Positions 1 to 7,126 of a stretch of 35,287 nt of DNA are shown here, piece by piece; position 1 is the stretch's first letter, and every line of letters starts with the position of its first letter. The DNA lies in contig WRJM01000006.1 in assembly GCA_009782265.1 (NCBI GenBank), positions 1-35,287 on the forward strand, in the 5' to 3' direction. The notes beneath the pieces are model-generated. The model did not search any database, was not told the DNA's origin, and saw only the letters and a list, made by a program, of their open reading frames with translations. Position numbers and translations under genes: made by a program. Origin of the DNA: Oscillospiraceae bacterium. Lineage in GTDB: Bacteria > Bacillota > Clostridia > Oscillospirales > Ruminococcaceae.

Positions 1-615
1 TACAACAACTTCTTCCGCTTCAAACCCGTGAATCACAGTGTTTTTATGGTTGTATCTTTCCGTTTGTTTCAAAATTCTGCCGTTTTCCGATACAGTATAG
101 AAACTGCCCATGTATTCAATATCCGCCATTTCCGACGCGCCGTTAATTTGAATCACTATTTTATCCGGTAGGCTTTTCCTGATTTGAACGCTGTCTATAT
201 AAACAAGGCTGTCAATGATTCTTTTTTTACATTCTTCCGTATCGAACCGCAGAAGATTCACGCTTGTTTTGACATTAGCCGCCGCTAATATTTCTTCTTC
301 CGAGTAAATACAATCCCCTTCGGTTTGGATTTTTTCCAATTTAAAAAGCACCGTCACCGATAAAATCGAAAAAATCACAATCCCCGTAAGCAGAAACATC
401 ATATAATAAATCACCATGTTCTGCTTGCGGCGGCGGTTACTGTTCGCTGTATTTGCCGGTTTTACGGGTTTTATTGGCTTTACCGGTTTTTCGGTTCTTA
501 TCGGTTTTATATTCTTCTGCGCTTCCTGTTTACTGTTATTTTTCACTGTCGGAACAGGATAACGGTAATCATTTTCCGGTTTCTTCCGCCTTTTAGGCGC
601 GTGTAATTCAGGCAT
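1..615 (-). CDS. ftsQ: Cell-division protein FtsQ/DivIB (3' end cut off by window edge)
   Basis: The first 205 codons are visible; the gene runs off the left edge. FtsQ/DivIB is a bitopic membrane protein that links FtsL/DivIC to the septal synthase FtsW-PBP. Residues 1-66 are a basic cytosolic tail with a Lys-Pro repeat (KPVKPIKPVKP, about 43-53). A single membrane helix spans about 67-91. The POTRA domain starts near residue 95 with the family pattern of a short strand, then YSEEEIL, then a conserved Asn-Leu-Leu. An AAAGGA ribosome site precedes the ATG at 613-615. It lies 17 bp after murA at the end of the dcw cluster, a common place for this gene. Not in the supplied ORF list because it has no stop in the window; read directly from the sequence. 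Confidence 0.88.
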   Translation of the reverse strand, partial: MPELHAPKRRKKPENDYRYPVPTVKNNSKQEAQKNIKPIRTEKPVKPIKPVKPANTANSNRRRKQNMVIYYMMFLLTGIVIFSILSVTVLFKLEKIQTEGDCIYSEEEILAAANVKTSVNLLRFDTEECKKRIIDSLVYIDSVQIRKSLPDKIVIQINGASEMADIEYMGSFYTVSENGRILKQTERYNHKNTVIHGFEAEEVVV

Positions 616-632
616 ATTTAAAATTCCTTTTA

Positions 633-1916
633 TTATTTATTTTCTATATCAGCTCCGATTTTCCGCAGATTGCCGACAAGGTCGTCATAACCCCTGTCAA
701 TATGCGAAATACCGGTGATTGTGCTCGTTCCTTCCGCAAATAACGCCGCCGTAACCAACGCTGCGCCGCCTCTTAAATCAGTGGCTTCCAAATCCGCGCC
801 GGTCAGCCTTTCCACGCCCTCAACAACCGCAACGCGGTTATCCACGCTGATTTTCGCGCCGAGCCTTGAAAGCTCCTGTGCGTGGCGGAAGCGGTTGTCA
901 AAAATCGTTTCCACAAAAACCGTAGTGCCTTTCAAAGTTGACGCCAATGCCATAATCATAGGCTGTGCGTCAGTCGGAAACCCGGGGTGAACCGAAGTAA
1001 TGATTTTATGCGGTGCGCGCAGGTTTTTGCTTGCGTTTATATAAATCCGGTCTTTTCCGTAGGTGTAAATACTGCACCCCATTTGTTCAAACGCGGGTAT
1101 AACCGCGCTGATATGGTTAAAATCGGCGTTTTTAAGCAATAATTCACCCCTTGTAATCGCCGCACAGCATAAGTAAGTCGCCGCGACGATTCTGTCGGGG
1201 ATTACGCTGTGCTGTGCGCCGCCGAGTTTGGGGACGCCTTCTATTATAATAGTACCCGTTCCCGCTCCCGTAATCTTCGCCCCGCATTTGTTCAGGAAAG
1301 CCGCAAGGTCTACAATTTCCGGTTCACGGGCGGCGTTGTTGATTTCTGTATTACCTTTAGCGGTTACAGCCGCTAAAATAATATTCTCCGTTGCGCCGAC
1401 TGAGGGAATGGAAAGCGAAATATGCGCGCCGCGAATCCCTTTCGGCGCGTTACAGTCTAAGTAGCCGTGTTCTTCTTTTATGTCAACGCCCATCTTACGT
1501 AGCGCGAGAATATGCAAATCAATCGGACGCGGTCCAAGCTCGCACCCGCCGGGGAACGACAGCCGGCAATGCCCCGCCCTGCCGAGGATTGCGCCGAGAA
1601 AAACAATAGAGGAGCGCATTTCGCGCATAAGCTCTAAGGGGACGTCTGTATTAACAAGCTGTTCGGAATTAATTGAAATGCTGTTTTGCTCTCTTTTGCA
1701 TTTACAGCCGAGACAATTTAAAATTCTGCAAGCCGCGTCGGCGTCTGTTAAATGGGGGCAATTATGTAAAACAGATTCTCCCCGGCATAGCACCGTACCG
1801 GACAATAACGGGAGGATGCTGTTCTTGGCTCCCTGTACCTCAAGCTCTCCGCTGAGCCTTTTTCCGCCTCCTATCACCAGCCTTTGTGCTCCGGATAAAA
1901 CCGCCACTCCCAACAC
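633..1916 (-). CDS. murA: UDP-N-acetylglucosamine 1-carboxyvinyltransferase MurA
   Basis: MurA transfers enolpyruvate from PEP to UDP-GlcNAc, the first committed step of peptidoglycan synthesis, in the cytosol. The product is about 427 aa, normal for the family. The KN pair of the active site is at residues 31-32 of the longest reading, and the catalytic cysteine sits in PGGCELGPRPIDLH (Cys125), the fosfomycin target. IPDRI and HPGFPTDAQP are further family blocks. The start is uncertain: the longest reading begins at GTG 1914-1916, only two bases after AAAGG; TTG 1911-1913 or GTG 1905-1907 give better spacing. It follows murG across a 147-bp gap holding a dispersed repeat and a 22-bp palindrome, so it may have its own control. 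Confidence 0.95.
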   Translation of the reverse strand: MLGVAVLSGAQRLVIGGGKRLSGELEVQGAKNSILPLLSGTVLCRGESVLHNCPHLTDADAACRILNCLGCKCKREQNSISINSEQLVNTDVPLELMREMRSSIVFLGAILGRAGHCRLSFPGGCELGPRPIDLHILALRKMGVDIKEEHGYLDCNAPKGIRGAHISLSIPSVGATENIILAAVTAKGNTEINNAAREPEIVDLAAFLNKCGAKITGAGTGTIIIEGVPKLGGAQHSVIPDRIVAATYLCCAAITRGELLLKNADFNHISAVIPAFEQMGCSIYTYGKDRIYINASKNLRAPHKIITSVHPGFPTDAQPMIMALASTLKGTTVFVETIFDNRFRHAQELSRLGAKISVDNRVAVVEGVERLTGADLEATDLRGGAALVTAALFAEGTSTITGISHIDRGYDDLVGNLRKIGADIENK

Positions 1917-1938
1917 AACCTTTCAAATAAAGCATTTG

Positions 1939-1960
1939 GTACTAAAATTAATTTTAGTAC
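1939..1960. promoter_or_regulatory. Perfect 22-bp palindrome upstream of murA
   Basis: The 11-base half GTACTAAAATT is followed directly by its reverse complement AATTTTAGTAC, without a loop. The near edge is 22 bp from the longest murA start. A loopless, AT-rich perfect palindrome of this length next to a start codon is the usual look of a dimeric repressor operator. No convincing -35/-10 pair was found beside it, so the regulatory reading is an inference. Confidence 0.5.
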
Positions 1961-1999
1961 ATTTCATAATATGCCTTTTAAAAGAATTGTGTTATTTTA

Positions 2000-2068
2000 T
2001 AGGGAACGCATTAATGCGTTCCGATTATAAACCCTTTTTTAGCGGAACGGATAAATCCGTTCCCTACG
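2000..2068. repeat. Dispersed double-palindrome repeat, copy A (3' of murG)
   Basis: Two hairpin-forming palindromes lie in tandem: GGAACGCATT/AATGCGTTCC at 2003-2022 with no loop, and GGAACGGAT-AA-ATCCGTTCC at 2044-2063. The outer ends are inverted (TAGGGAACG at the left, CGTTCCCTA at the right). The same design recurs at 24670-24727, with both palindromes identical and only the inner spacer differing in length. The right end contains the TAG stop codon of murG (2064-2066). REP/MITE-like; no transposase is visible in the window. Confidence 0.85.
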
Positions 2069-3170
2069 TTTTGATTAAATCTAACATTTCCCCAAGGATT
2101 TTATCCGCCGCATAGTCCGACGACATTTTTTTTGCCTGTTTCTCCATTTCTCTTAATTTTTGCGGGTTTTTGCATAATTCCGACACTTCTTCGGTTAGTT
2201 TCTGCGGTGTTAAGTCCTTGTCCTTGATTAAAACCGCCGCGCCGTCTTTTTCCATTGCCAAAGCGTTGTAATACTGGTGATTTTCCGCCGCGCCCGACCA
2301 CGGAATCTGAATAGAAGCCCGCCCCGCCGCCTTGATTTCGGTCTGGCTCATAGAACCCGAACGTGAAATAACCAAATCCGCCGCCGAAAGGCAGGTGTAC
2401 ATATTGCTGATATATTCTTTTATAATCGTTCGTTCCGGGTTTGTTTCAACCCCTTCAAACGGATTCCCTCTTTTCCGTCCGTATGAATGAATGTGATTGA
2501 TACCGCCGACTTCGTTTTCCCACTCGAGCAATGTGATAACAGCGTTCGTAATCGGATTTGAACCGTTACTGCCGCCGGACGACAATATCGTCAGCCCATC
2601 CGGCAGTCCGAGCTTTTTGCGTGCAGATTCCCTGTCCTCAAACTTCAAATTACTGCGTAGGGGATTCCCTGTAATCACACACTTTTCCGGCTCTGAAATA
2701 TGCTTTTTCATTTCTTCGTCAGCCGCAAAAACTTTATCAACAGCTTTCGACAGCATTTTTACCGCCGCCCCGGGGATTGAATTGCTTTCATGGACGGCTG
2801 TTTTTATTTTCATTTTTGCCGCCGCTTTCACGACCGGTACGGATATATACGCACCCATACCGACGACTATATCGGGTTTGAAATTCTTTATGATTTCTTT
2901 TGACTTAGCGCCCGCGTTTATATATAAGTAAGCCGCTTTTGCGTTTCTGGCTATATTTTTCGGGGTTAATTTCCGTTGTAAACCCGCCATTTTAACTGCC
3001 GTGAATTGATAACCGGCTTCTTTTATTAATTTGGCTTCCATACCGTCCGGCGTACCTACAAATAAAACCGCGCTTTCCTTGCCGGGGTAGACTTCTTTAA
3101 TTTTATCGGCAATAGCAAGCCCGGGGTTCACATGCCCCGCAGAACCGCCCGCGGCTATAATCACTCTCAT
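2064..3170 (-). CDS. murG: UDP-N-acetylglucosamine transferase MurG (lipid I to lipid II)
   Basis: MurG is a GT-B glycosyltransferase on the inner face of the membrane; it adds GlcNAc to lipid I to make lipid II. The 368-aa length is typical. The N-terminal glycine loop GGSAGHVNPGLAIA (8-21) is the lipid-acceptor motif, usually GGTGGHIYPALA. The C-terminal donor-binding block reads ISRSGSMSQTEI followed by IPWSGAAENHQ. ATG at 3168-3170 has AAGGAG about 10 bp upstream. It starts 23 bp after ftsW, in the usual dcw order. Its TAG stop lies inside dispersed repeat copy A, so the repeat abuts the last sense codon. Confidence 0.95.
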   Translation of the reverse strand: MRVIIAAGGSAGHVNPGLAIADKIKEVYPGKESAVLFVGTPDGMEAKLIKEAGYQFTAVKMAGLQRKLTPKNIARNAKAAYLYINAGAKSKEIIKNFKPDIVVGMGAYISVPVVKAAAKMKIKTAVHESNSIPGAAVKMLSKAVDKVFAADEEMKKHISEPEKCVITGNPLRSNLKFEDRESARKKLGLPDGLTILSSGGSNGSNPITNAVITLLEWENEVGGINHIHSYGRKRGNPFEGVETNPERTIIKEYISNMYTCLSAADLVISRSGSMSQTEIKAAGRASIQIPWSGAAENHQYYNALAMEKDGAAVLIKDKDLTPQKLTEEVSELCKNPQKLREMEKQAKKMSSDYAADKILGEMLDLIKT

Positions 3171-3193
3171 GGAACTAAGGCTCCTTGTTTTAT

Positions 3194-4621
3194 TTAATCT
3201 ATCGCCGCTCTTCTCGAAATATTCAATATAACTCCGATTTCCGCAAGCTGCATAATCAATGCCGAACCCCCGTAACTGAAAAACGGCAGAGAAATACCTG
3301 TATTGGGGATACTGTTGGTGACGACGCCGATATTGAGCAGGGATTGGATTCCGAGGTGCGATGTAATCCCCACCGCGAGCAGCATACCGAATCTGTCTCT
3401 TGCTTTAAGCGCTATAAAAAATCCTCTTAATACAAATAATATAAACAGTAAAATCACTAAAATCGCGCCTACAAACCCTAATTCTTCACAGACAATGGAA
3501 AAAATAAAGTCATTATGCGATTCGGGCAGATAGGAATATTTTTGCCTTGAATTCCCGAGCCCCAGCCCGAAAAGCCCCCCTGAGCCGATTGTAATCAGCG
3601 ATTGATAGGTTTGAAAGGTTGAACCTCTGATGTCAGCTTCCGGATTTTGCCAGCCTGAAATTCTCGCGCCGAAATAATCATGCCCCATCGCTTTTAGTCC
3701 GAGCAGTCCCATGCTTAATAAAATCGCAAACACTAAGAGCATGATGATTATATGTTTAATGTTGCAATCACCTATAAACATCATAATTAAACCGATGGTA
3801 AAAATAATAATGGTTGCCGACAGGTGCGACTGCATAAGCGTTAATCCGCATCCTGCCATTAAAAATAATAAAAAAGGTCTGAACCCGTATTTTAGTTCTT
3901 TGAGCCTGCCGTATCTTGTATGTACAAAATAAGCAAAAATAACAATTACTACGAATTTTAATATTTCTGACGGCTGTATACTGATACCGCCGATATAAAA
4001 CCAACGGTCTTTCACAATAAAAGTTGTGTAAAGCATAAGCCCCGCCGCAATACCCGCGCCTAATTTAATGATGAACTTATTCAGCATGATGCGGTAATCC
4101 ATAATGGAAAACGCAAGCATAGCCGCAAGCCCGATTCCGATAAAGGTAAGCTGTTTAAAAACATAATAGTAGCTGTCGCTGAATTTTCTGAACGCATAAG
4201 CGTAACTTGCCGAAAACATCATTACAATGCCGAAGCATAATAAAACAATAACGATAATAAAAAAAGGAAAATCAATTTTAGGCAGTTTTTCATACCTTAT
4301 TTTATGCTTTATTTTTTTTGAAGCAACCGCTGCTCCTCCATGCGAGCCTGATAACGCCGTTCTTTTTGATACACATTTTGCGTTTCTCCTTGTTGAAAAC
4401 GCTTTTCCGGACATGTCCGTGCTGTTCCGGTTTTTTGCAGGAAAATTCTGATTATCAGAATTTTCCTGCGTGACCGAAACTTCTCTGTTTTGCAAAGCCG
4501 CGCCGATTTCCGCCATTTTTTCTAAATGTGCCTGTCTTGCAGGCGATACAGGCGGCATCGAACGCTGTTGTTTCCCCTTGTTTTGGGTAAACATTTCATT
4601 TTTACTGTTACTGTTTTGCAT
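3194..4621 (-). CDS. ftsW: Septal peptidoglycan polymerase FtsW (SEDS family) with long N-terminal tail
   Basis: FtsW is a polytopic SEDS glycosyltransferase that polymerises lipid II at the septum with its class B PBP partner. About 10 membrane segments follow residue 118. The SEDS signature is plain: LGNSRQKYSYLPESHNDFIF, then a conserved EELG. I chose ATG 4619-4621 (475 aa), which has AGAGGA 10 bp upstream, over the TTG nine bases earlier. About 117 hydrophilic, Asn/Ser/Lys-rich residues precede the first helix, much longer than usual; residues 52-62 are encoded by a perfect inverted repeat (4437-4469). It could be labelled spoVE in a spore former; position in the dcw cluster favours ftsW. 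Confidence 0.92.
   Translation of the reverse strand: MQNSNSKNEMFTQNKGKQQRSMPPVSPARQAHLEKMAEIGAALQNREVSVTQENSDNQNFPAKNRNSTDMSGKAFSTRRNAKCVSKRTALSGSHGGAAVASKKIKHKIRYEKLPKIDFPFFIIVIVLLCFGIVMMFSASYAYAFRKFSDSYYYVFKQLTFIGIGLAAMLAFSIMDYRIMLNKFIIKLGAGIAAGLMLYTTFIVKDRWFYIGGISIQPSEILKFVVIVIFAYFVHTRYGRLKELKYGFRPFLLFLMAGCGLTLMQSHLSATIIIFTIGLIMMFIGDCNIKHIIIMLLVFAILLSMGLLGLKAMGHDYFGARISGWQNPEADIRGSTFQTYQSLITIGSGGLFGLGLGNSRQKYSYLPESHNDFIFSIVCEELGFVGAILVILLFILFVLRGFFIALKARDRFGMLLAVGITSHLGIQSLLNIGVVTNSIPNTGISLPFFSYGGSALIMQLAEIGVILNISRRAAID
4437..4469. repeat. Perfect inverted repeat inside the ftsW coding region
   Basis: Two 15-base arms (GCAGGAAAATTCTGA at 4437-4451 and its exact reverse complement at 4455-4469) are separated by TTA. 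The repeat lies in the variable N-terminal tail of FtsW and stays in frame, encoding QENSDNQNFPA. The mRNA would form a 15-bp hairpin with a three-base loop near the start of the gene. Confidence 0.85.
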
Positions 4622-4658
4622 ATATCTCAATTCCTCTTTCGGAATTTTTATCGGCTGA

Positions 4659-5681
4659 TTAATGAATCAAGCTGTTTACTAAGTATATTGCGGCAATACC
4701 CGCAAGCGCGGCAAGTGCTGAAAAAACAAATACAATTTTAACTTCCTTCCACCCGCGAAGTTCAAAGCTGTGGTGAATGGGGGTCATTTTAAACAGCCTT
4801 TTCCCGCCCGTTGCTTTAAAATAGGTTACTTGAATTAAAACGGTCAGCGCTTCCCAAATGTAAACCGCCGCCGCTACAACCATGATGACCTCACAGCCCG
4901 CGCCTATTCCGAGCGCGCAGACAATTCCGCCTAAAAACATCGAACCGGTGTCCCCCATAAAGACCTTCGCGGGGTGGAAGTTCCATATCAAAAAGCCCAA
5001 ACACCCGCCCGCAACGGCAACCGATAAAACCGACAGTTCAAAAAAGCCCAGTATAGAGCAAACCGTCATAAACGCCGCGCAGTAAATTAATGTTACACTG
5101 CCGCAAAGCCCGTCAATGCCGTCGGTTAAGTTCACCGCGTTCACAAGGTACAGGATTGCCAAGCCCATAATCACATAATAAAAATACCATAAATCAAGCT
5201 GTCCCAAAAACGGAAAAGTAATCACGGTTGAGGTATCGCCCGATATAACCCGCGCTGTAAAATACGCCGAAATAATCATAATCTGAAAGATTACTTTTTG
5301 ATTTGCCGTAAGCCCTTCGTTACGCTTTTTCTTTACTTTTATAAAATCGTCAAGGAAACCCACGAACGCAAAGCAAACAGCCATAATCATACCGGATATG
5401 CTTTTAAAAAAGTTTACAGAACCCGCCGCTTCAAAGCTGATGAACCCCTTAGCCCATAAAATACCCAGCCCTGCTCCGAAGCCGATTACAGAACCCGCAA
5501 TGAACAGCACGCCGCCCATCGTCGGAATTCCCTGCTTTTTTTCTTTATGCCAGACAGGACCGATGTCTAAAATCGTCTGCCCGTATTTAAGGCGGCGAAG
5601 TGCCGGAATGATGAAAAATCCCAGCAGAACCGTCACAACTAACGATATAGCCGCCGCGGCAAGGGTTGCGGTTAAATCCAT
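4659..5681 (-). CDS. mraY: Phospho-N-acetylmuramoyl-pentapeptide transferase MraY
   Basis: MraY transfers phospho-MurNAc-pentapeptide from UDP to undecaprenyl phosphate, giving lipid I in the membrane. The product is 340 aa with about 10 membrane helices. Family blocks are NAVNLTDGIDGLCG, GDTGSMFLGG and TPIHHSFELRGW. The last is the HHH motif with its third His as Ser. ATG at 5679-5681 has CGGAG about 11 bp upstream. It sits between murE and ftsW; murF and murD, which usually flank mraY, are missing on both sides, so the pentapeptide substrate must depend on ligases encoded elsewhere. Confidence 0.95.
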   Translation of the reverse strand: MDLTATLAAAAISLVVTVLLGFFIIPALRRLKYGQTILDIGPVWHKEKKQGIPTMGGVLFIAGSVIGFGAGLGILWAKGFISFEAAGSVNFFKSISGMIMAVCFAFVGFLDDFIKVKKKRNEGLTANQKVIFQIMIISAYFTARVISGDTSTVITFPFLGQLDLWYFYYVIMGLAILYLVNAVNLTDGIDGLCGSVTLIYCAAFMTVCSILGFFELSVLSVAVAGGCLGFLIWNFHPAKVFMGDTGSMFLGGIVCALGIGAGCEVIMVVAAAVYIWEALTVLIQVTYFKATGGKRLFKMTPIHHSFELRGWKEVKIVFVFSALAALAGIAAIYLVNSLIH

Positions 5682-5717
5682 ATAACACTAAGCTCCGTTT
5701 CGGAATTATAGTTATTT

Positions 5718-7115
5718 TTACTTCTTTTCATTGATAAAATTTAAAACAATTTCTCTTTCATCAAAAGGCATGTATTCGTCGCCTATCACCTGATAGGTTT
5801 CATGCCCTTTCCCGCAAAGCGCGATTATATCGCCTTTTTCTACTCGTTCTAAAGCCGCTGTAATTGCCTGCTCGCGGCAGGTGTAAGTTTCATAAGGAAC
5901 GCTTTCAATCCCCTTGCACACCTGCGAAATAATTTTCTCCCGGTCTTCAAATCTCGGATTATCCGAAGTAACAATGATGAAGTCGGCATACCTTGCCGCC
6001 GCTTCCCCCATTAACGGGCGTTTCATCACATCTCTTTCGCCCGGCGCGCCGAAAACACAGATTAATCTGCCGTTTGCGGAGCTTTTTATGTTTTCAAGAA
6101 ATTTTACAAGCGCGTCCGGGGTATGCGCGTAGTCGCGGATTACCGTAAAGTTTTCGTTATAGATTACTTCGCTTCTGCCTTTAACGCCTTTAAAATCCGC
6201 AAGTGTTTTGATTGCATCTTCAAGATTAATGCCCATTTGTACACAAACGCTGATGGCGGCTATGGAATTCGCCGCGTTATAACTGCCGGGGAGCGATAAT
6301 TTTACCTGATAGGATTTTTTTTCTTTCTCAGAAGAAAACCAGTAGGAAACGCCCGTGTTATTCAGTTTCAAATTCACCGCATAATGAGATGCGAAATCCT
6401 TCACGGAATAAGTTATAAGCGGTATTTCTTTGGTTGCTTTTATATATTGAACAAGTCTTTCGCCGTATTTATCGTCAATGCACACCACTGCGCTTTTAGA
6501 TATATCAAATAATGAACGCTTCGCTAAAAAATAATCTTCCATGGTCTTATGCCAGTCAAGGTGGTCTTGCGTTAAATTCGTAAAAACCGAGCAAGCAAAA
6601 CTTTCTTCCGCGAATCTGTCCTGTGACAACGCCTGTGATGACGCTTCCACCACGCAATATTCTGCTCCGTTGTCCGCCATTTCTCTGAAAAGCCTGTATA
6701 ACTCGTTTTGGCGCGGCAGGGTTAGATGCGCTTCATAGAATTTCCCGACCGTGTCATACCCGATTGTTCCGATTGAACCGGTTTTTTTTCCTTGCTTTTC
6801 TAAAATATGTTTAATCAGCGCGATTGTGGTGCTTTTCCCGTTTGTGCCCGTGGCGGCGAGCAGTTTTATATTTTTAGTAGGATTCCCGTAAAAATCTGAT
6901 GATAATTTAGCAAAATGTTTACGGCTGTTTTCAACAATGATTTGTTTGGGCAGGTTCAAATCTCTTTCGGTAACAATTGCAGAAGCACCCTTTTCGAGCA
7001 TTTCGCCCGCAATGCTGTGCCCGTCGAAATTTTCGCCTTTTATGCAGACAAAAATATTATTTTCTTTAAATTCCAAAGAATTATCCGTAATCCCGCTAAC
7101 CCCGTCAAAATTCAT
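5718..7115 (-). CDS. murE: UDP-MurNAc-tripeptide ligase MurE (meso-diaminopimelate type)
   Basis: MurE adds the third amino acid of the stem peptide to UDP-MurNAc-L-Ala-D-Glu. The ATP loop is ATGTNGKST (88-96), the carbamoylated lysine is in YFLAKRSLF (K199), and YAHTPDAL begins the C-terminal domain. The substrate-reading motif is DNPR (385-388), which in characterised MurE enzymes goes with meso-DAP rather than lysine. At 465 aa it is slightly short: the UDP-binding domain opens directly with GITDNSLEF, lacking about 20 residues usual before it. Start is ATG 7113-7115, 11 bp after the PBP stop, with only a modest purine-rich ribosome site. Confidence 0.94.
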   Translation of the reverse strand: MNFDGVSGITDNSLEFKENNIFVCIKGENFDGHSIAGEMLEKGASAIVTERDLNLPKQIIVENSRKHFAKLSSDFYGNPTKNIKLLAATGTNGKSTTIALIKHILEKQGKKTGSIGTIGYDTVGKFYEAHLTLPRQNELYRLFREMADNGAEYCVVEASSQALSQDRFAEESFACSVFTNLTQDHLDWHKTMEDYFLAKRSLFDISKSAVVCIDDKYGERLVQYIKATKEIPLITYSVKDFASHYAVNLKLNNTGVSYWFSSEKEKKSYQVKLSLPGSYNAANSIAAISVCVQMGINLEDAIKTLADFKGVKGRSEVIYNENFTVIRDYAHTPDALVKFLENIKSSANGRLICVFGAPGERDVMKRPLMGEAAARYADFIIVTSDNPRFEDREKIISQVCKGIESVPYETYTCREQAITAALERVEKGDIIALCGKGHETYQVIGDEYMPFDEREIVLNFINEKK

Positions 7116-7126
7116 AATCCAAATCC

